Source: Flavobacterium poyangense (GTDB lineage Bacteria; Bacteroidota; Bacteroidia; Flavobacteriales; Flavobacteriaceae). From it: 64,000 nt of DNA. Position numbers and translations under genes: made by a program. The number at the start of each line of letters is the position of its first letter. Within the stretch, counting starts at the first letter, position 1. The stretch is taken from NCBI RefSeq assembly GCF_011751075.1, contig NZ_JAALLN010000011.1, positions 62,001 through 126,000 on the forward strand, read 5' to 3'. Of the stretch, positions 15,909 to 24,650 are shown one piece after another. Below the pieces are notes generated by a model. That model ran no database searches. It saw only the letters and a program-made list of their open reading frames with translations, and had not been told where the DNA came from.

Positions 15909-17306
15909 TTATTGTTTTTTTACAATTTGTGCCATTAATTCTGCCTCAGTAACTAATTTTCCGTTTGCATACGCATTTGCCTGCATATGACAAATTCCTC
16001 TTCTGATAGGAGAAATCAATTCGCATTTGAAAATTAAGGTATCACCCGGCAGTACTTTGTGTTTGAACTTAACGTTGTCAATTTTCATGAAATAAGTTAA
16101 GTAATTTTCCGGATCCGGAACGGTACTTAGAACCAAAATCCCTCCCGTTTGAGCCATTGCTTCAACAATTAAAACTCCAGGCATTACCGGTGCTTCCGGA
16201 AAATGTCCAACGAAAAAGTTTTCATTCATGGTAACATTTTTCAAACCTACCACATGACGATCAGACATTTCGATAATTCTGTCAATCAATAAAAATGGAG
16301 GTCGGTGAGGCAACATGGACATGATTTTGTGAATGTCCATCAAAGGCTCTTTGTTCAAATCATAAACAGGAACATGATTTCTTTGTTCTATTTTAATGAT
16401 TTTTCCAATTTTTTTAGCAAACTGAGTGTTCACATAATGTCCTGGTTTGTTTGCGATAATCTTTCCTTGAATTCTAACTCCAATTAAAGCCAAATCACCT
16501 ACTACATCTAGTAATTTATGACGTGCCGCTTCATTAGGATAATGCAAAGTAAGATTGTCTAAAACACCATTCGGTTTTACCGAAATTTTATCTTTACCAA
16601 AGGCTTTCTTTAAATTTTCCATTGTAGCATCAGAGATTTCTTTATCTACATATACAATAGCATTGTTTAAATCGCCACCTTTAATTAATCCGTTTTCTAA
16701 TAAAGATTCTAATTCATGTAAGAAACTAAATGTTCTTGAATTTGAAATTTCATCTTTAAAATCAGCAATGCTCTTCATAGTTGCATTTTGAGTACCTAAT
16801 ACTTTAGTACCAAAATCTACCATTGCTGTAACCTGATAATCGTCACTTGGCATTACCAGGATTTCGCTTCCTGTAGCTTCGTCAGTAAACGATATAACTT
16901 CTTTTACTACATAAACATTACGTTTAGCATCTTGTTCTTCGATTCCTGCTTTTTCAATTGCCTGAACAAAATATTTTGAAGAACCATCCATAATAGGCAG
17001 TTCTGAAGCATCTAATTCAATAATAACATTATCCAAATCACATCCAACTAAAGCAGCTAAAACATGTTCCGGAGTTTGAATTTTAACTCCTAATTTTTCA
17101 AGATTAGTACCTCTTTGTGTGTTAACCACATAATTAGCATCAGCCTCAATGACTGGTTGACCTTGCAAATCTACTCTTACAAAAGTGAAACCATTATTAA
17201 TTGGAGCTGGTTTAAAAGTCATTGTAACTTCTTTTCCAGTGTGTAATCCAACTCCTGTTAGTGAAATTTCATTTTTGATGGTCTTCTGTTTAACCATTAT
17301 TTCCAT
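15909..17306 (-). CDS. lpxC/fabZ: Bifunctional LpxC deacetylase / FabZ dehydratase
   Basis: The 465-residue protein joins two enzymes. Residues 1-300 are LpxC, the zinc UDP-3-O-acyl-GlcNAc deacetylase, with zinc ligands His81 (TPEHVLAAL), His264 and Asp268 (RHKLLDVVGD). Residues 315-465 are FabZ, the 3-hydroxyacyl-ACP dehydratase, with LPHRPPFLLIDR and active-site His368 (GHFPEAPVMPG) and Glu382. The fusion is normal in Bacteroidota and couples lipid A and fatty acid synthesis. The start overlaps the end of lpxD by 17 bases, or by 8 if Met4 is used. Confidence 0.96.
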   Translation of the reverse strand: MEIMVKQKTIKNEISLTGVGLHTGKEVTMTFKPAPINNGFTFVRVDLQGQPVIEADANYVVNTQRGTNLEKLGVKIQTPEHVLAALVGCDLDNVIIELDASELPIMDGSSKYFVQAIEKAGIEEQDAKRNVYVVKEVISFTDEATGSEILVMPSDDYQVTAMVDFGTKVLGTQNATMKSIADFKDEISNSRTFSFLHELESLLENGLIKGGDLNNAIVYVDKEISDATMENLKKAFGKDKISVKPNGVLDNLTLHYPNEAARHKLLDVVGDLALIGVRIQGKIIANKPGHYVNTQFAKKIGKIIKIEQRNHVPVYDLNKEPLMDIHKIMSMLPHRPPFLLIDRIIEMSDRHVVGLKNVTMNENFFVGHFPEAPVMPGVLIVEAMAQTGGILVLSTVPDPENYLTYFMKIDNVKFKHKVLPGDTLIFKCELISPIRRGICHMQANAYANGKLVTEAELMAQIVKKQ

Positions 17307-18333
17307 TTTTTGGGTTTATTATTTGTTTCTTTAATTCTTCCAGTTCGGCAACGATTTTAGGTAAATTCTTAAAATGAACATACGATTTGCTAAAATCACT
17401 TAAACTAAAGGTTGGACTTCCTTGTAATACTTCGTCGTCCTTAATATTTCTGGCTACTCCGGATTGCGCCTGAACCCTAACATTGTTTCCAATAGTTAAG
17501 TGGCCTGCTATCCCTACTTGTCCGCCAATCATGCAATTTTCGCCAATTTTTGTAGAGCCGGCAACACCGGTCTGCGCTGCAATTACGGTATTTTTACCAA
17601 CTTCAACATTGTGGGCAATCTGAATTTGATTGTCTAATTTTACTCCTTGTCTGATAATGGTAGAACCCAGTGTAGCTCTGTCGATGGTGGTATTAGCGCC
17701 AACATCTACATGATCTTCGAGGATAACATTACCAATTTGTGGTATTTTGCTATATACTCCATCTTCATTCGGAACGAATCCAAAACCATCAGCGCCTATA
17801 ATTGTACCTGAATGTATAGTACAATGGTTACCGATTATTGTTTCTGAATATATTTTAGCACCTGCAAAAATATACACATTATCGCCGATAACAACATTAT
17901 CGCCGATAAAACTGTTAGGGTAAATTTTTACATTATCACCTAAGACTACATTTTGCCCTATATAACTAAAACTTCCTAAGTATAAATTTTCGCCATATTT
18001 AGTACCTTCAGAGATAAAAGAATTTGGTTCAATTCCGTTTTTATTCAATTTTACCTGATTGTAAAACTGCAATAATTTTGAAAAGGAGGCATAGGCATCT
18101 TCTACTTTTATTAAAGTTGTAGTGATTTCTGCATCGGGGGTAAAACTGTCGTTGACAATTGTTACTGTTGCTTTTGTTGTGTATATGTGGTTGATATACT
18201 TTGGATTAGCTAAAAAAGTCAGCGACCCTTCCTCACCTTCTTCGATCTTAGATAAGCGGGAAACTTCTGCGAGGGGATTCCCAACAACTTCTCCATCTAA
18301 AATTCCTGCTATTTGTTCTGCTGTAAATTTCAT
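17290..18333 (-). CDS. lpxD: UDP-3-O-(3-hydroxyacyl)glucosamine N-acyltransferase
   Basis: The 347-residue protein has the usual LpxD length: an N-terminal uridine-binding domain (about 1-100), a hexapeptide beta-helix (about 105-310) and a C-terminal helix. The active-site His is His241 in IQIAHNVEVG. It adds the second hydroxyacyl chain to the product of LpxC in lipid A synthesis. It overlaps lpxC-fabZ by 17 bases, so the two are translationally coupled. The canonical length and motifs mark this copy, rather than the one at 13301, as the housekeeping LpxD. Confidence 0.96.
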   Translation of the reverse strand: MKFTAEQIAGILDGEVVGNPLAEVSRLSKIEEGEEGSLTFLANPKYINHIYTTKATVTIVNDSFTPDAEITTTLIKVEDAYASFSKLLQFYNQVKLNKNGIEPNSFISEGTKYGENLYLGSFSYIGQNVVLGDNVKIYPNSFIGDNVVIGDNVYIFAGAKIYSETIIGNHCTIHSGTIIGADGFGFVPNEDGVYSKIPQIGNVILEDHVDVGANTTIDRATLGSTIIRQGVKLDNQIQIAHNVEVGKNTVIAAQTGVAGSTKIGENCMIGGQVGIAGHLTIGNNVRVQAQSGVARNIKDDEVLQGSPTFSLSDFSKSYVHFKNLPKIVAELEELKKQIINPKNGNNG

Positions 18334-18338
18334 CGCGA

Positions 18339-18346
18339 CAAAAATA
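18339..18346 (-). promoter_or_regulatory. Candidate -7 promoter element directly before lpxD
   Basis: TATTTTTG on the minus strand ends five bases before the lpxD start codon. If used, transcription would begin at or next to the ATG and give a nearly leaderless mRNA. The spacing makes it uncertain. Confidence 0.35.
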
Positions 18347-18373
18347 TAAAAAAATAGATTTTAAATGTTAATT

Positions 18374-19603
18374 TTAGATAAGTTGTTTTGGAAAGCAAAT
18401 GTAATATTTTGTAACCAATTTAGATAACGACTTCAAATTCAACTGATCAGAAGCTTCAACAACATCTTCAATTGTTTTATCTTTTTTCAAAATCCGTATA
18501 GGCTCTGCTTCTTTACTGTAAGCCTGATTTTTTATTTTGCCTCTGAAAATAAAATAACCTGCCTCTAATAACGAAACATGATGTTCTGCCGCAAATTCCT
18601 CTTTCAAAGATTGAGATTCTTCCATTGGAATTTTATCGGCACTGAGTTTTATCTTTAATAAATCTCTGTTAATAATCATTTTACTCAAAGTCGACAGTAT
18701 AAAATCGTCTTGTTTCTGCCAGGCTTTTAAAGCACTTATAATATCAAAATCATCCAATTGAGAAAATAGATCCAGTTTTTCAGCATCAAAATTTTCTAAG
18801 GTGATTTTGTTTTTCATGAAATACAAAAGGGGCTCACTGCAAGGTAGTACTTGTCCTTTTAAGACAAGTTCTTTGGCTCTCTTTAAAACTTTCATTAAGA
18901 TGAGTTCCGCTACCAGACTTGTTTTATGTAAGTAGGCTTGCCAATACATCAATCGTCTTGAGAGCAGAAATTTTTCGACAGAATAAATTCCTTTCTCTTC
19001 AATTACCAAAACACCGTCAACGACATTCATCATTTGAATCAATCGCTCCGAATTGACATTTCCTTCTGCTACTCCGGTGTAGAAACTATCGCGTTTTAAA
19101 TAGTCCATTCGGTCCATGTCCAGCTGACTTGAAATCAATTGCAGCATGAACTTTCTGTGGTATTCTCCCTTAAAAACCTGAATTGCAAGAGTAAGTCTTC
19201 CTCCAAACTCATCATTTAACTGATTCATAAAGAGTAATGAAATAGCTTCGTGATTGACATCTTCAACGATACTTTTCTCCATAGCATGCGAAAACGGGCC
19301 ATGACCAATATCGTGCAGCAAAATAGCGATATACAGTGCGTTTTCTTCTTCGGGAGAAACAACAACTCCTTTAAAACGAAGTGTTTCTACTGCCTTTTGC
19401 ATTAAATGCATACAGCCCAATGCATGATGAAAACGGGTGTGATTGGCACCGGGATAAACCAAATACGAGAGTCCCATTTGCGAAATACGTCGCAAACGCT
19501 GAAAATAAGGATGCTGAATTAAGTCGTATATGAGCTCATTCGGTATTGAAATGAAACCGTAAATGGGATCATTGAATATTTTTAACTTATTGATCGAAGT
19601 CAC
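18374..19603 (-). CDS. HD-domain phosphohydrolase (dNTPase/SAMHD1-like)
   Basis: The 409-residue soluble protein has an HD metal site: His59/His60 in RFHHALGCMHL, His97-Asp98 in LLHDIGHGPFSHAM and a later Asp in MDRMDYLKRDSFYTG. This order matches the dGTPase/SAMHD1-like family, which removes triphosphate from dNTPs, but some relatives act on other nucleotides. It is the first gene of the lipid A direction, 40 bases before lpxD, and is transcribed away from the efflux operon. The substrate is not known. Confidence 0.88.
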   Translation of the reverse strand: MTSINKLKIFNDPIYGFISIPNELIYDLIQHPYFQRLRRISQMGLSYLVYPGANHTRFHHALGCMHLMQKAVETLRFKGVVVSPEEENALYIAILLHDIGHGPFSHAMEKSIVEDVNHEAISLLFMNQLNDEFGGRLTLAIQVFKGEYHRKFMLQLISSQLDMDRMDYLKRDSFYTGVAEGNVNSERLIQMMNVVDGVLVIEEKGIYSVEKFLLSRRLMYWQAYLHKTSLVAELILMKVLKRAKELVLKGQVLPCSEPLLYFMKNKITLENFDAEKLDLFSQLDDFDIISALKAWQKQDDFILSTLSKMIINRDLLKIKLSADKIPMEESQSLKEEFAAEHHVSLLEAGYFIFRGKIKNQAYSKEAEPIRILKKDKTIEDVVEASDQLNLKSLSKLVTKYYICFPKQLI

Positions 19604-19626
19604 AATTTGGTTTTTTTATAAGACAA

Positions 19627-19634
19627 CAAATATA
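19627..19634 (-). promoter_or_regulatory. Candidate -7 promoter element for the HD gene
   Basis: TATATTTG on the minus strand matches TAnnTTTG and lies about 23 bases before the start at 19603, within the divergent gap to the efflux operon. Confidence 0.5.
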
Positions 19635-19795
19635 ACTAAATTACTATTTATTCGGTTTTCGTTTGTATTCAAAAATAAAACAATTTTATTTCTATAACCA
19701 AAGTGTTTTGATTTGGGAGATTGTCAGGTTTTTTTGAAGTGAAACCGGAGCATTTTTGACGTAACCTAAATTTAACACAAATTTAAGTTCGTTTA

Positions 19796-19828
19796 GTTCG
19801 GTAAATAGCGAACCAAAATCTATCTTTG
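19796..19828 (+). promoter_or_regulatory. Promoter and operator candidate for the efflux operon
   Basis: The palindrome GTTCG-GTAAATAG-CGAAC (19796-19813) is preceded by another GTTCG at 19787. It ends seven bases before a perfect -7 element TATCTTTG (19821-19828). The palindrome covers the place where the -33 element should be, so a bound regulator would block the polymerase. The gene after it encodes a GbsR/MarR-type regulator, the natural candidate to bind here. The start codon is only ten bases after the -7 element. Confidence 0.55.
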
Positions 19829-19838
19829 CTCAAAAAAA

Positions 19839-20330
19839 ATGAAATCGATTCAAAAAGAGAGAGAGAATCTCATAGAATCCTTTGGAGTATACTTCGAATC
19901 ATTTTATCACATGTCACCACTAGGTTCCAGAATCCTTGGATTGCTAATCGTTGACGGTATAAAATCGGGCCTGACATTTGAGCAATTGGTCGAAAAAACG
20001 GGTGCCAGTAAAAGTTCTGTTTCTACCAACCTCAATTTGCTCTTAAAAATGGAAAAAGTCACCTACTATACCATTAGTGGCGACAGAAAAAAATATTATC
20101 GCTCTTCGCCATTTAGTGAGCGATTAAAAAGTTATCTCAAAATTATTGCTTACGAAAGGAAAATCATTGACCAGATGATTTCATACCGTGAAAAAACAAT
20201 GTCAAGTCCGGAAGAACTGATAAATCTGGAAAATGGAATGGCTTATAAAAGTCACGTCATAAAGGTCGAAGAACTGATAAAAGAAACTATATCTAAATTT
20301 AAAGAAATAGAAAACCCGACAAATAATTAA
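19839..20330 (+). CDS. GbsR/MarR-type winged-helix regulator of the efflux operon
   Basis: The 163-residue protein has a winged helix at about 25-95, with the recognition-helix region KTGASKSSVSTNLNLLLKM and a wing (KVTYYTISGDRKKYYR). A long C-terminal helix probably forms the dimer. It is the first gene before an RND efflux system (16 bases to the adaptor gene), and a palindrome overlaps its promoter, so it likely represses its own operon until an effector binds. Which compound relieves repression cannot be read from the sequence. Confidence 0.87.
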   Translation: MKSIQKERENLIESFGVYFESFYHMSPLGSRILGLLIVDGIKSGLTFEQLVEKTGASKSSVSTNLNLLLKMEKVTYYTISGDRKKYYRSSPFSERLKSYLKIIAYERKIIDQMISYREKTMSSPEELINLENGMAYKSHVIKVEELIKETISKFKEIENPTNN

Positions 20331-20346
20331 TCTAATTTAAATCCAT

Positions 20347-21465
20347 ATGAAGAATATCTCATTCTCTTTATTAGCCATTATGCTAGTTTTTGCATCATGC
20401 AAAAAAAAGGAAGAACAAGCACCGCCTCAGGGCCCTGCTCCTTTTCCGGTAAAAACGGTTACAATACAAAACGCAACGGTATATCAAGACTATACTGCAA
20501 ATCTTGAAGGTCAGCAGAATGTGGAAATACGGCCAAAAGTAAACGGATTTATTCAGAAAATTTATGTTGATGAAGGGCAGGTGGTGAAAAAAGGACAACT
20601 GCTCTTTAAACTGGAAACGCAAACTTTAAATGAGGATGCATCTGCGGCAAAAGCGGCTGTTCAGGCTGCTCAGGTTGAAGTAGACCGATTGAAACCTTTG
20701 GTGGATCGAAAAATCATTAGTGTTGTTCAATTGGAAACTGCAAAAGCAAAACTCGCTCAGGCGAAAAGCAACTATGGTAGTATTGTGGCCAATATTGGTT
20801 ATGCAACAATTTATTCCCCGGTAAATGGTGTTATTGGAGGATTGCCTTTCAGAGAAGGAAGTTTGGTTAGCGCTACCAACGAAATGCCGCTGACAACAGT
20901 CTCTGATACTAAAATTGTTCGTGCCTATTTCTCTATGAATGAAAAACAATTGTTATTCTTTAATAAAACATTTAAAGGAGCAACTACTGCCGAAAAACTA
21001 AAATCTGCACCTTCAGTATCTTTGATTTTAGTTGATAATTCGGAATACGATCAAAAAGGAAGAATCGCTACTATGAACGGTTTAGTGAATGCACAGACCG
21101 GAACAACACAATTCAGAGCAGAATTTGCTAATCCTGAAGGTATCTTAAGAAGTGGTAGTACGGGACTTATTCGTTTACCAATTGAAGAAAAAGATGTGAT
21201 TCTGGTTCCTCAAAATGCCGTTTTCGAAGTTCAGGGAAAACAAACTATTTACGTAGTAGAGAAAGGCAACAAAGTAAAATCGAGAATCATTGAAACAAAT
21301 GGAACTTCTGATCTGAACTATATTGTTTCTTCAGGGCTTAAAGAGGGCGAAATGGTTGTAATCGAAGGAGCGTCAAAATTAAAAGACGATGTAGAAATTG
21401 TACCACAACAAGCCAAAGAGGAGGCTGTAACAACAGCAAACACAGATTCTTCAGCTAAAAAATAA
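20347..21465 (+). CDS. RND efflux periplasmic adaptor (AcrA/MexA-like lipoprotein)
   Basis: The 372-residue protein has a signal peptide with lipobox FASC (Cys19). A biotinyl-lipoyl-like hairpin follows (EGQQNVEIRPKVNGFIQKIYV then GQVVKKGQLLFKLE), then a coiled hairpin (about 90-140) and beta-barrel domains. Membrane fusion proteins of this type link the inner-membrane RND pump to the outer-membrane channel. It ends nine bases before the pump gene, within an operon with its regulator, pump and TolC-like partner. Confidence 0.95.
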   Translation: MKNISFSLLAIMLVFASCKKKEEQAPPQGPAPFPVKTVTIQNATVYQDYTANLEGQQNVEIRPKVNGFIQKIYVDEGQVVKKGQLLFKLETQTLNEDASAAKAAVQAAQVEVDRLKPLVDRKIISVVQLETAKAKLAQAKSNYGSIVANIGYATIYSPVNGVIGGLPFREGSLVSATNEMPLTTVSDTKIVRAYFSMNEKQLLFFNKTFKGATTAEKLKSAPSVSLILVDNSEYDQKGRIATMNGLVNAQTGTTQFRAEFANPEGILRSGSTGLIRLPIEEKDVILVPQNAVFEVQGKQTIYVVEKGNKVKSRIIETNGTSDLNYIVSSGLKEGEMVVIEGASKLKDDVEIVPQQAKEEAVTTANTDSSAKK

Positions 21466-21473
21466 TATTTAAG

Positions 21474-24400
21474 ATGTTAAAAACTTTTATCGAAAGACCA
21501 GTTCTCTCGACGGTAATTTCTATTCTAATCACCATACTAGGTGTCTTAGGATTGATTTCTTTGCCGGTCGAACAATATCCCGAAATTGCTCCGCCAACCG
21601 TACAGGTTACTGCAACCTATACCGGTGCTAATGCGGAAACGGTACTTAATAGTGTCGTGATTCCTTTAGAGGAAGAAATAAATGGTGTTGAAGGAATGAC
21701 CTATATGACTTCAACAGCTGCAAATGATGGTTCTGCTAAAATATCTGTTTATTTTGAACTTGGAATTGATCCTGATATTGCCGCAGTAAACGTACAAAAC
21801 AGAGTTTCACGTGCTACCAGCAAATTGCCACAAGCCGTTGTGCAGACCGGGGTTACAACCCTAAAGAGTCAGACCAGTGCCTTGATGTTTTTTGCTTTGT
21901 ACTCCAATAACAAGGATTTTGATGAAACGTACATTCAGAATTATGCTAAAATCAACCTTGTACCTAAATTACAACGTGTAAAAGGAGTTGGACAGGTAAA
22001 CGTTTTTGGTGCTAAAGATTACTCCATGAGAATCTGGATTGATCCGGAGAAAATGGCTTCATACAGTGTTTCTCCTAAAGATATTCAGGCTGCATTGCAA
22101 GAGCAAAACGTAGAAGCTGCACCGGGTAAATTCGGTGAAAACGCAGCAGGGGTTTACGAATATGTAATCAAATACAAAGGTCGTCTGGCTGAAATTAAGG
22201 ATTATGAAAACATTGTCATAAAGTCAACCGGAAACGGGAATTTCCTTCATTTAAAGGATGTGGCTACTGTTGAATTGGGCGGTTTCAATTACGGGACAAA
22301 AAATATCGCTATGGGTAAACAAGGTGTTGCCGTTGGTGTATTTCAGACCTCGGGTTCAAATGCTCAGGATATTATTACAGAGGTTACAAAAATTCTTGAC
22401 GAAACAAAACCTGATTTTCCAAAAGGAGTAGATTATGTGATTCCATATAATACCAAAACGTTCTTAGATGCTTCTATCGATAATGTAATTCACACTTTAG
22501 TGGAAGCTTTTATATTGGTATTTATAGTGGTGTTTTTATTCCTTCAGGATTTTAGATCTACTTTGATTCCAGCTATAGCGGTTCCGGTGGCTATTATTGG
22601 TACCTTTTTCTTCTTGTCAGTATTTGGTTTCTCGATCAATATGTTGACCTTATTTGCAATGATTCTGGCTATCGGTATTGTTGTCGATGATGCGATTGTA
22701 GTCGTCGAGGCTGTCCATGCGAAACTGGATGAGGGAGCGAAATCAGGAAAAGAAGCGACTCTTTCTGCTATGAGTGAAATTACAGGGGCAATTGTTTCGA
22801 TTACCTTAGTAATGGCTGCGGTATTTATTCCGGTTTCTTTCTTAAAAGGGCCTTCAGGAGTGTTTTATCAGCAGTTTGCAATTACTTTGGCCATTGCGAT
22901 CCTGATATCTGCCGTGAATGCATTGACCTTAAGTCCTGCATTATGTGCCTTGTTATTAAAGCCGCATGCAGATTCAGATCATGGGCATGAACATAAAAAT
23001 TTTAAAGACCGTTTCTTTATCGCATTCAATACCAGTTTTGACCGTATGAATGACAGATATGTGAAATCTCTTGGATTTTTAGCGAAAAGAAAATGGATCG
23101 CAATTGGCGGTCTGGCAATTTTCTCGGCTATTACGATCTTTTTGTTCCAAAGCACTCCATCAGGATTTATTCCTAATGAAGACAGGGGAATTATCATGGC
23201 AGATTTAACGTTGCCTCCGGGAACAACTCTGGAGAAAACACAATTAGCTGTTAATGAATTAGATTCTATACTAGCTTCAATGGATATAGTGGAATCCAGA
23301 ATGAGTGTAGTTGGTTTTAGTTTATTAAACAGTGTAAACGGAGGTTCATATGCCTTTACGGTTATTAAATTAAAAGACTGGAAATACCGTAAGGAAGCCA
23401 ATCAGTCTGTAGAAGCTATTGTTGGGCAATTGTTTGCCAAAACAGCCCACTTTAAAGATGCGAGAGCCTTATTCTTTACTCCTCCAAGTGTACAAGGATT
23501 TGGTTCAGCGGATGGTTTCGAGCTTAAAATTCAGGACAAAGGAGACGATGATTGGGCAACAGTAAGTAAAGTGAGTAATGAGTTTTTGGGTGAACTAATG
23601 AAAAGATCGGAGATTCAATATGCTATCACGAACTTCAACCCTACTTTCCCGCAATATCAAATGGATATTAATGTAGAAAGAGCGAAGAATGCCGGAGTTT
23701 CTGTAAGTGATATTTTCAATACCATGCAAGGTTATTACGGAGGTCTTTATACAACCGATTTTAATAAATTCGGAAAACAATACCGTGTCATGATTCAGGC
23801 AAAACCTTCGGACAGAGCTAATCTGGAATCGATCAATTCGGTTTATGTTAAAAATAATTCCGGACAGCAGGTAGCTATAAGTCAGTTTGTTGATTTCAAG
23901 AGAATTTACGGACCTGAGGCGGTGGCGCGTTTTAATATGTTAAAAGCAGTAAACGTAAATGGTAAAGCAAAACCGGGTTACAGTTCCGGAGATGCTATTA
24001 AAGCCATTCAGGAGGTAGCTGCACAGCATTTGCCAAAAACGTACAGCTATGAATTTTCCGGTATGACCCGTGAGGAAATCATTGCAGGAAGCCAAGCTGC
24101 GGGTGTATTCTTATTGAGTTTGATATTTGTATACTTCTTATTAAGTGCGCAGTATGAGAGTTATTTAGTGCCCTTGTCTGTACTTCTTTCTTTACCTGTC
24201 GGAATTGCCGGAGCCATTGGCTTTGTGAGATTGGCGGGGTTAGAAAACAACATCTATTTCCAAGTCGCGCTGATCATGCTTATTGGACTCTTGGCTAAAA
24301 ATGCCATTCTGATTGTGGAATTTGCCATACAAAGGCGACGTGATGGAATGGATCTTGTTCAGGCTGCTATCGAAGGTTCAAAAGCACGTTTACGTCCGAT

Positions 24401-24650
24401 TTTGATGACATCACTTGCGTTTATCTTTGGTTTAATGCCATTGGCTCTTGCTTCCGGTGTTGGTGCTGTAGGGAACCGTTCTATTGGTATGGGAGCTGTT
24501 GGAGGGATGTTAATTGGAACGGTATTCGGAGTGTTTGTAATTCCGATATTGTTCATTATTTTCCAAAGTTTACAAGAAAGAATCTCAGGAAAATCAATAG
24601 TAAATAAAGAATCTGAAACTACACTTTTAGACGAAGAATATGAAAAATAA
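21474..24650 (+). CDS. RND efflux pump, AcrB/HAE1 family
   Basis: The 1058-residue protein has the duplicated RND layout: twelve membrane segments with two large periplasmic loops (about 30-335 and 560-870). The proton-relay aspartates are Asp405 and Asp406 in GIVVDDAIVVVE, and the matching lysine lies in GLLAKNAILIVEF. The family exports hydrophobic compounds, dyes, detergents and antibiotics using the proton gradient; the range of this pump is unknown. Its stop overlaps the start of the outer-membrane factor gene by 11 bases. Confidence 0.96.
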   Translation: MLKTFIERPVLSTVISILITILGVLGLISLPVEQYPEIAPPTVQVTATYTGANAETVLNSVVIPLEEEINGVEGMTYMTSTAANDGSAKISVYFELGIDPDIAAVNVQNRVSRATSKLPQAVVQTGVTTLKSQTSALMFFALYSNNKDFDETYIQNYAKINLVPKLQRVKGVGQVNVFGAKDYSMRIWIDPEKMASYSVSPKDIQAALQEQNVEAAPGKFGENAAGVYEYVIKYKGRLAEIKDYENIVIKSTGNGNFLHLKDVATVELGGFNYGTKNIAMGKQGVAVGVFQTSGSNAQDIITEVTKILDETKPDFPKGVDYVIPYNTKTFLDASIDNVIHTLVEAFILVFIVVFLFLQDFRSTLIPAIAVPVAIIGTFFFLSVFGFSINMLTLFAMILAIGIVVDDAIVVVEAVHAKLDEGAKSGKEATLSAMSEITGAIVSITLVMAAVFIPVSFLKGPSGVFYQQFAITLAIAILISAVNALTLSPALCALLLKPHADSDHGHEHKNFKDRFFIAFNTSFDRMNDRYVKSLGFLAKRKWIAIGGLAIFSAITIFLFQSTPSGFIPNEDRGIIMADLTLPPGTTLEKTQLAVNELDSILASMDIVESRMSVVGFSLLNSVNGGSYAFTVIKLKDWKYRKEANQSVEAIVGQLFAKTAHFKDARALFFTPPSVQGFGSADGFELKIQDKGDDDWATVSKVSNEFLGELMKRSEIQYAITNFNPTFPQYQMDINVERAKNAGVSVSDIFNTMQGYYGGLYTTDFNKFGKQYRVMIQAKPSDRANLESINSVYVKNNSGQQVAISQFVDFKRIYGPEAVARFNMLKAVNVNGKAKPGYSSGDAIKAIQEVAAQHLPKTYSYEFSGMTREEIIAGSQAAGVFLLSLIFVYFLLSAQYESYLVPLSVLLSLPVGIAGAIGFVRLAGLENNIYFQVALIMLIGLLAKNAILIVEFAIQRRRDGMDLVQAAIEGSKARLRPILMTSLAFIFGLMPLALASGVGAVGNRSIGMGAVGGMLIGTVFGVFVIPILFIIFQSLQERISGKSIVNKESETTLLDEEYEK

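Noticed and set aside
20626..20949. Open frame of 107 codons on the minus strand
   Set aside because: It is antisense to the efflux adaptor gene, which is clearly coding; the frame shows no domain.
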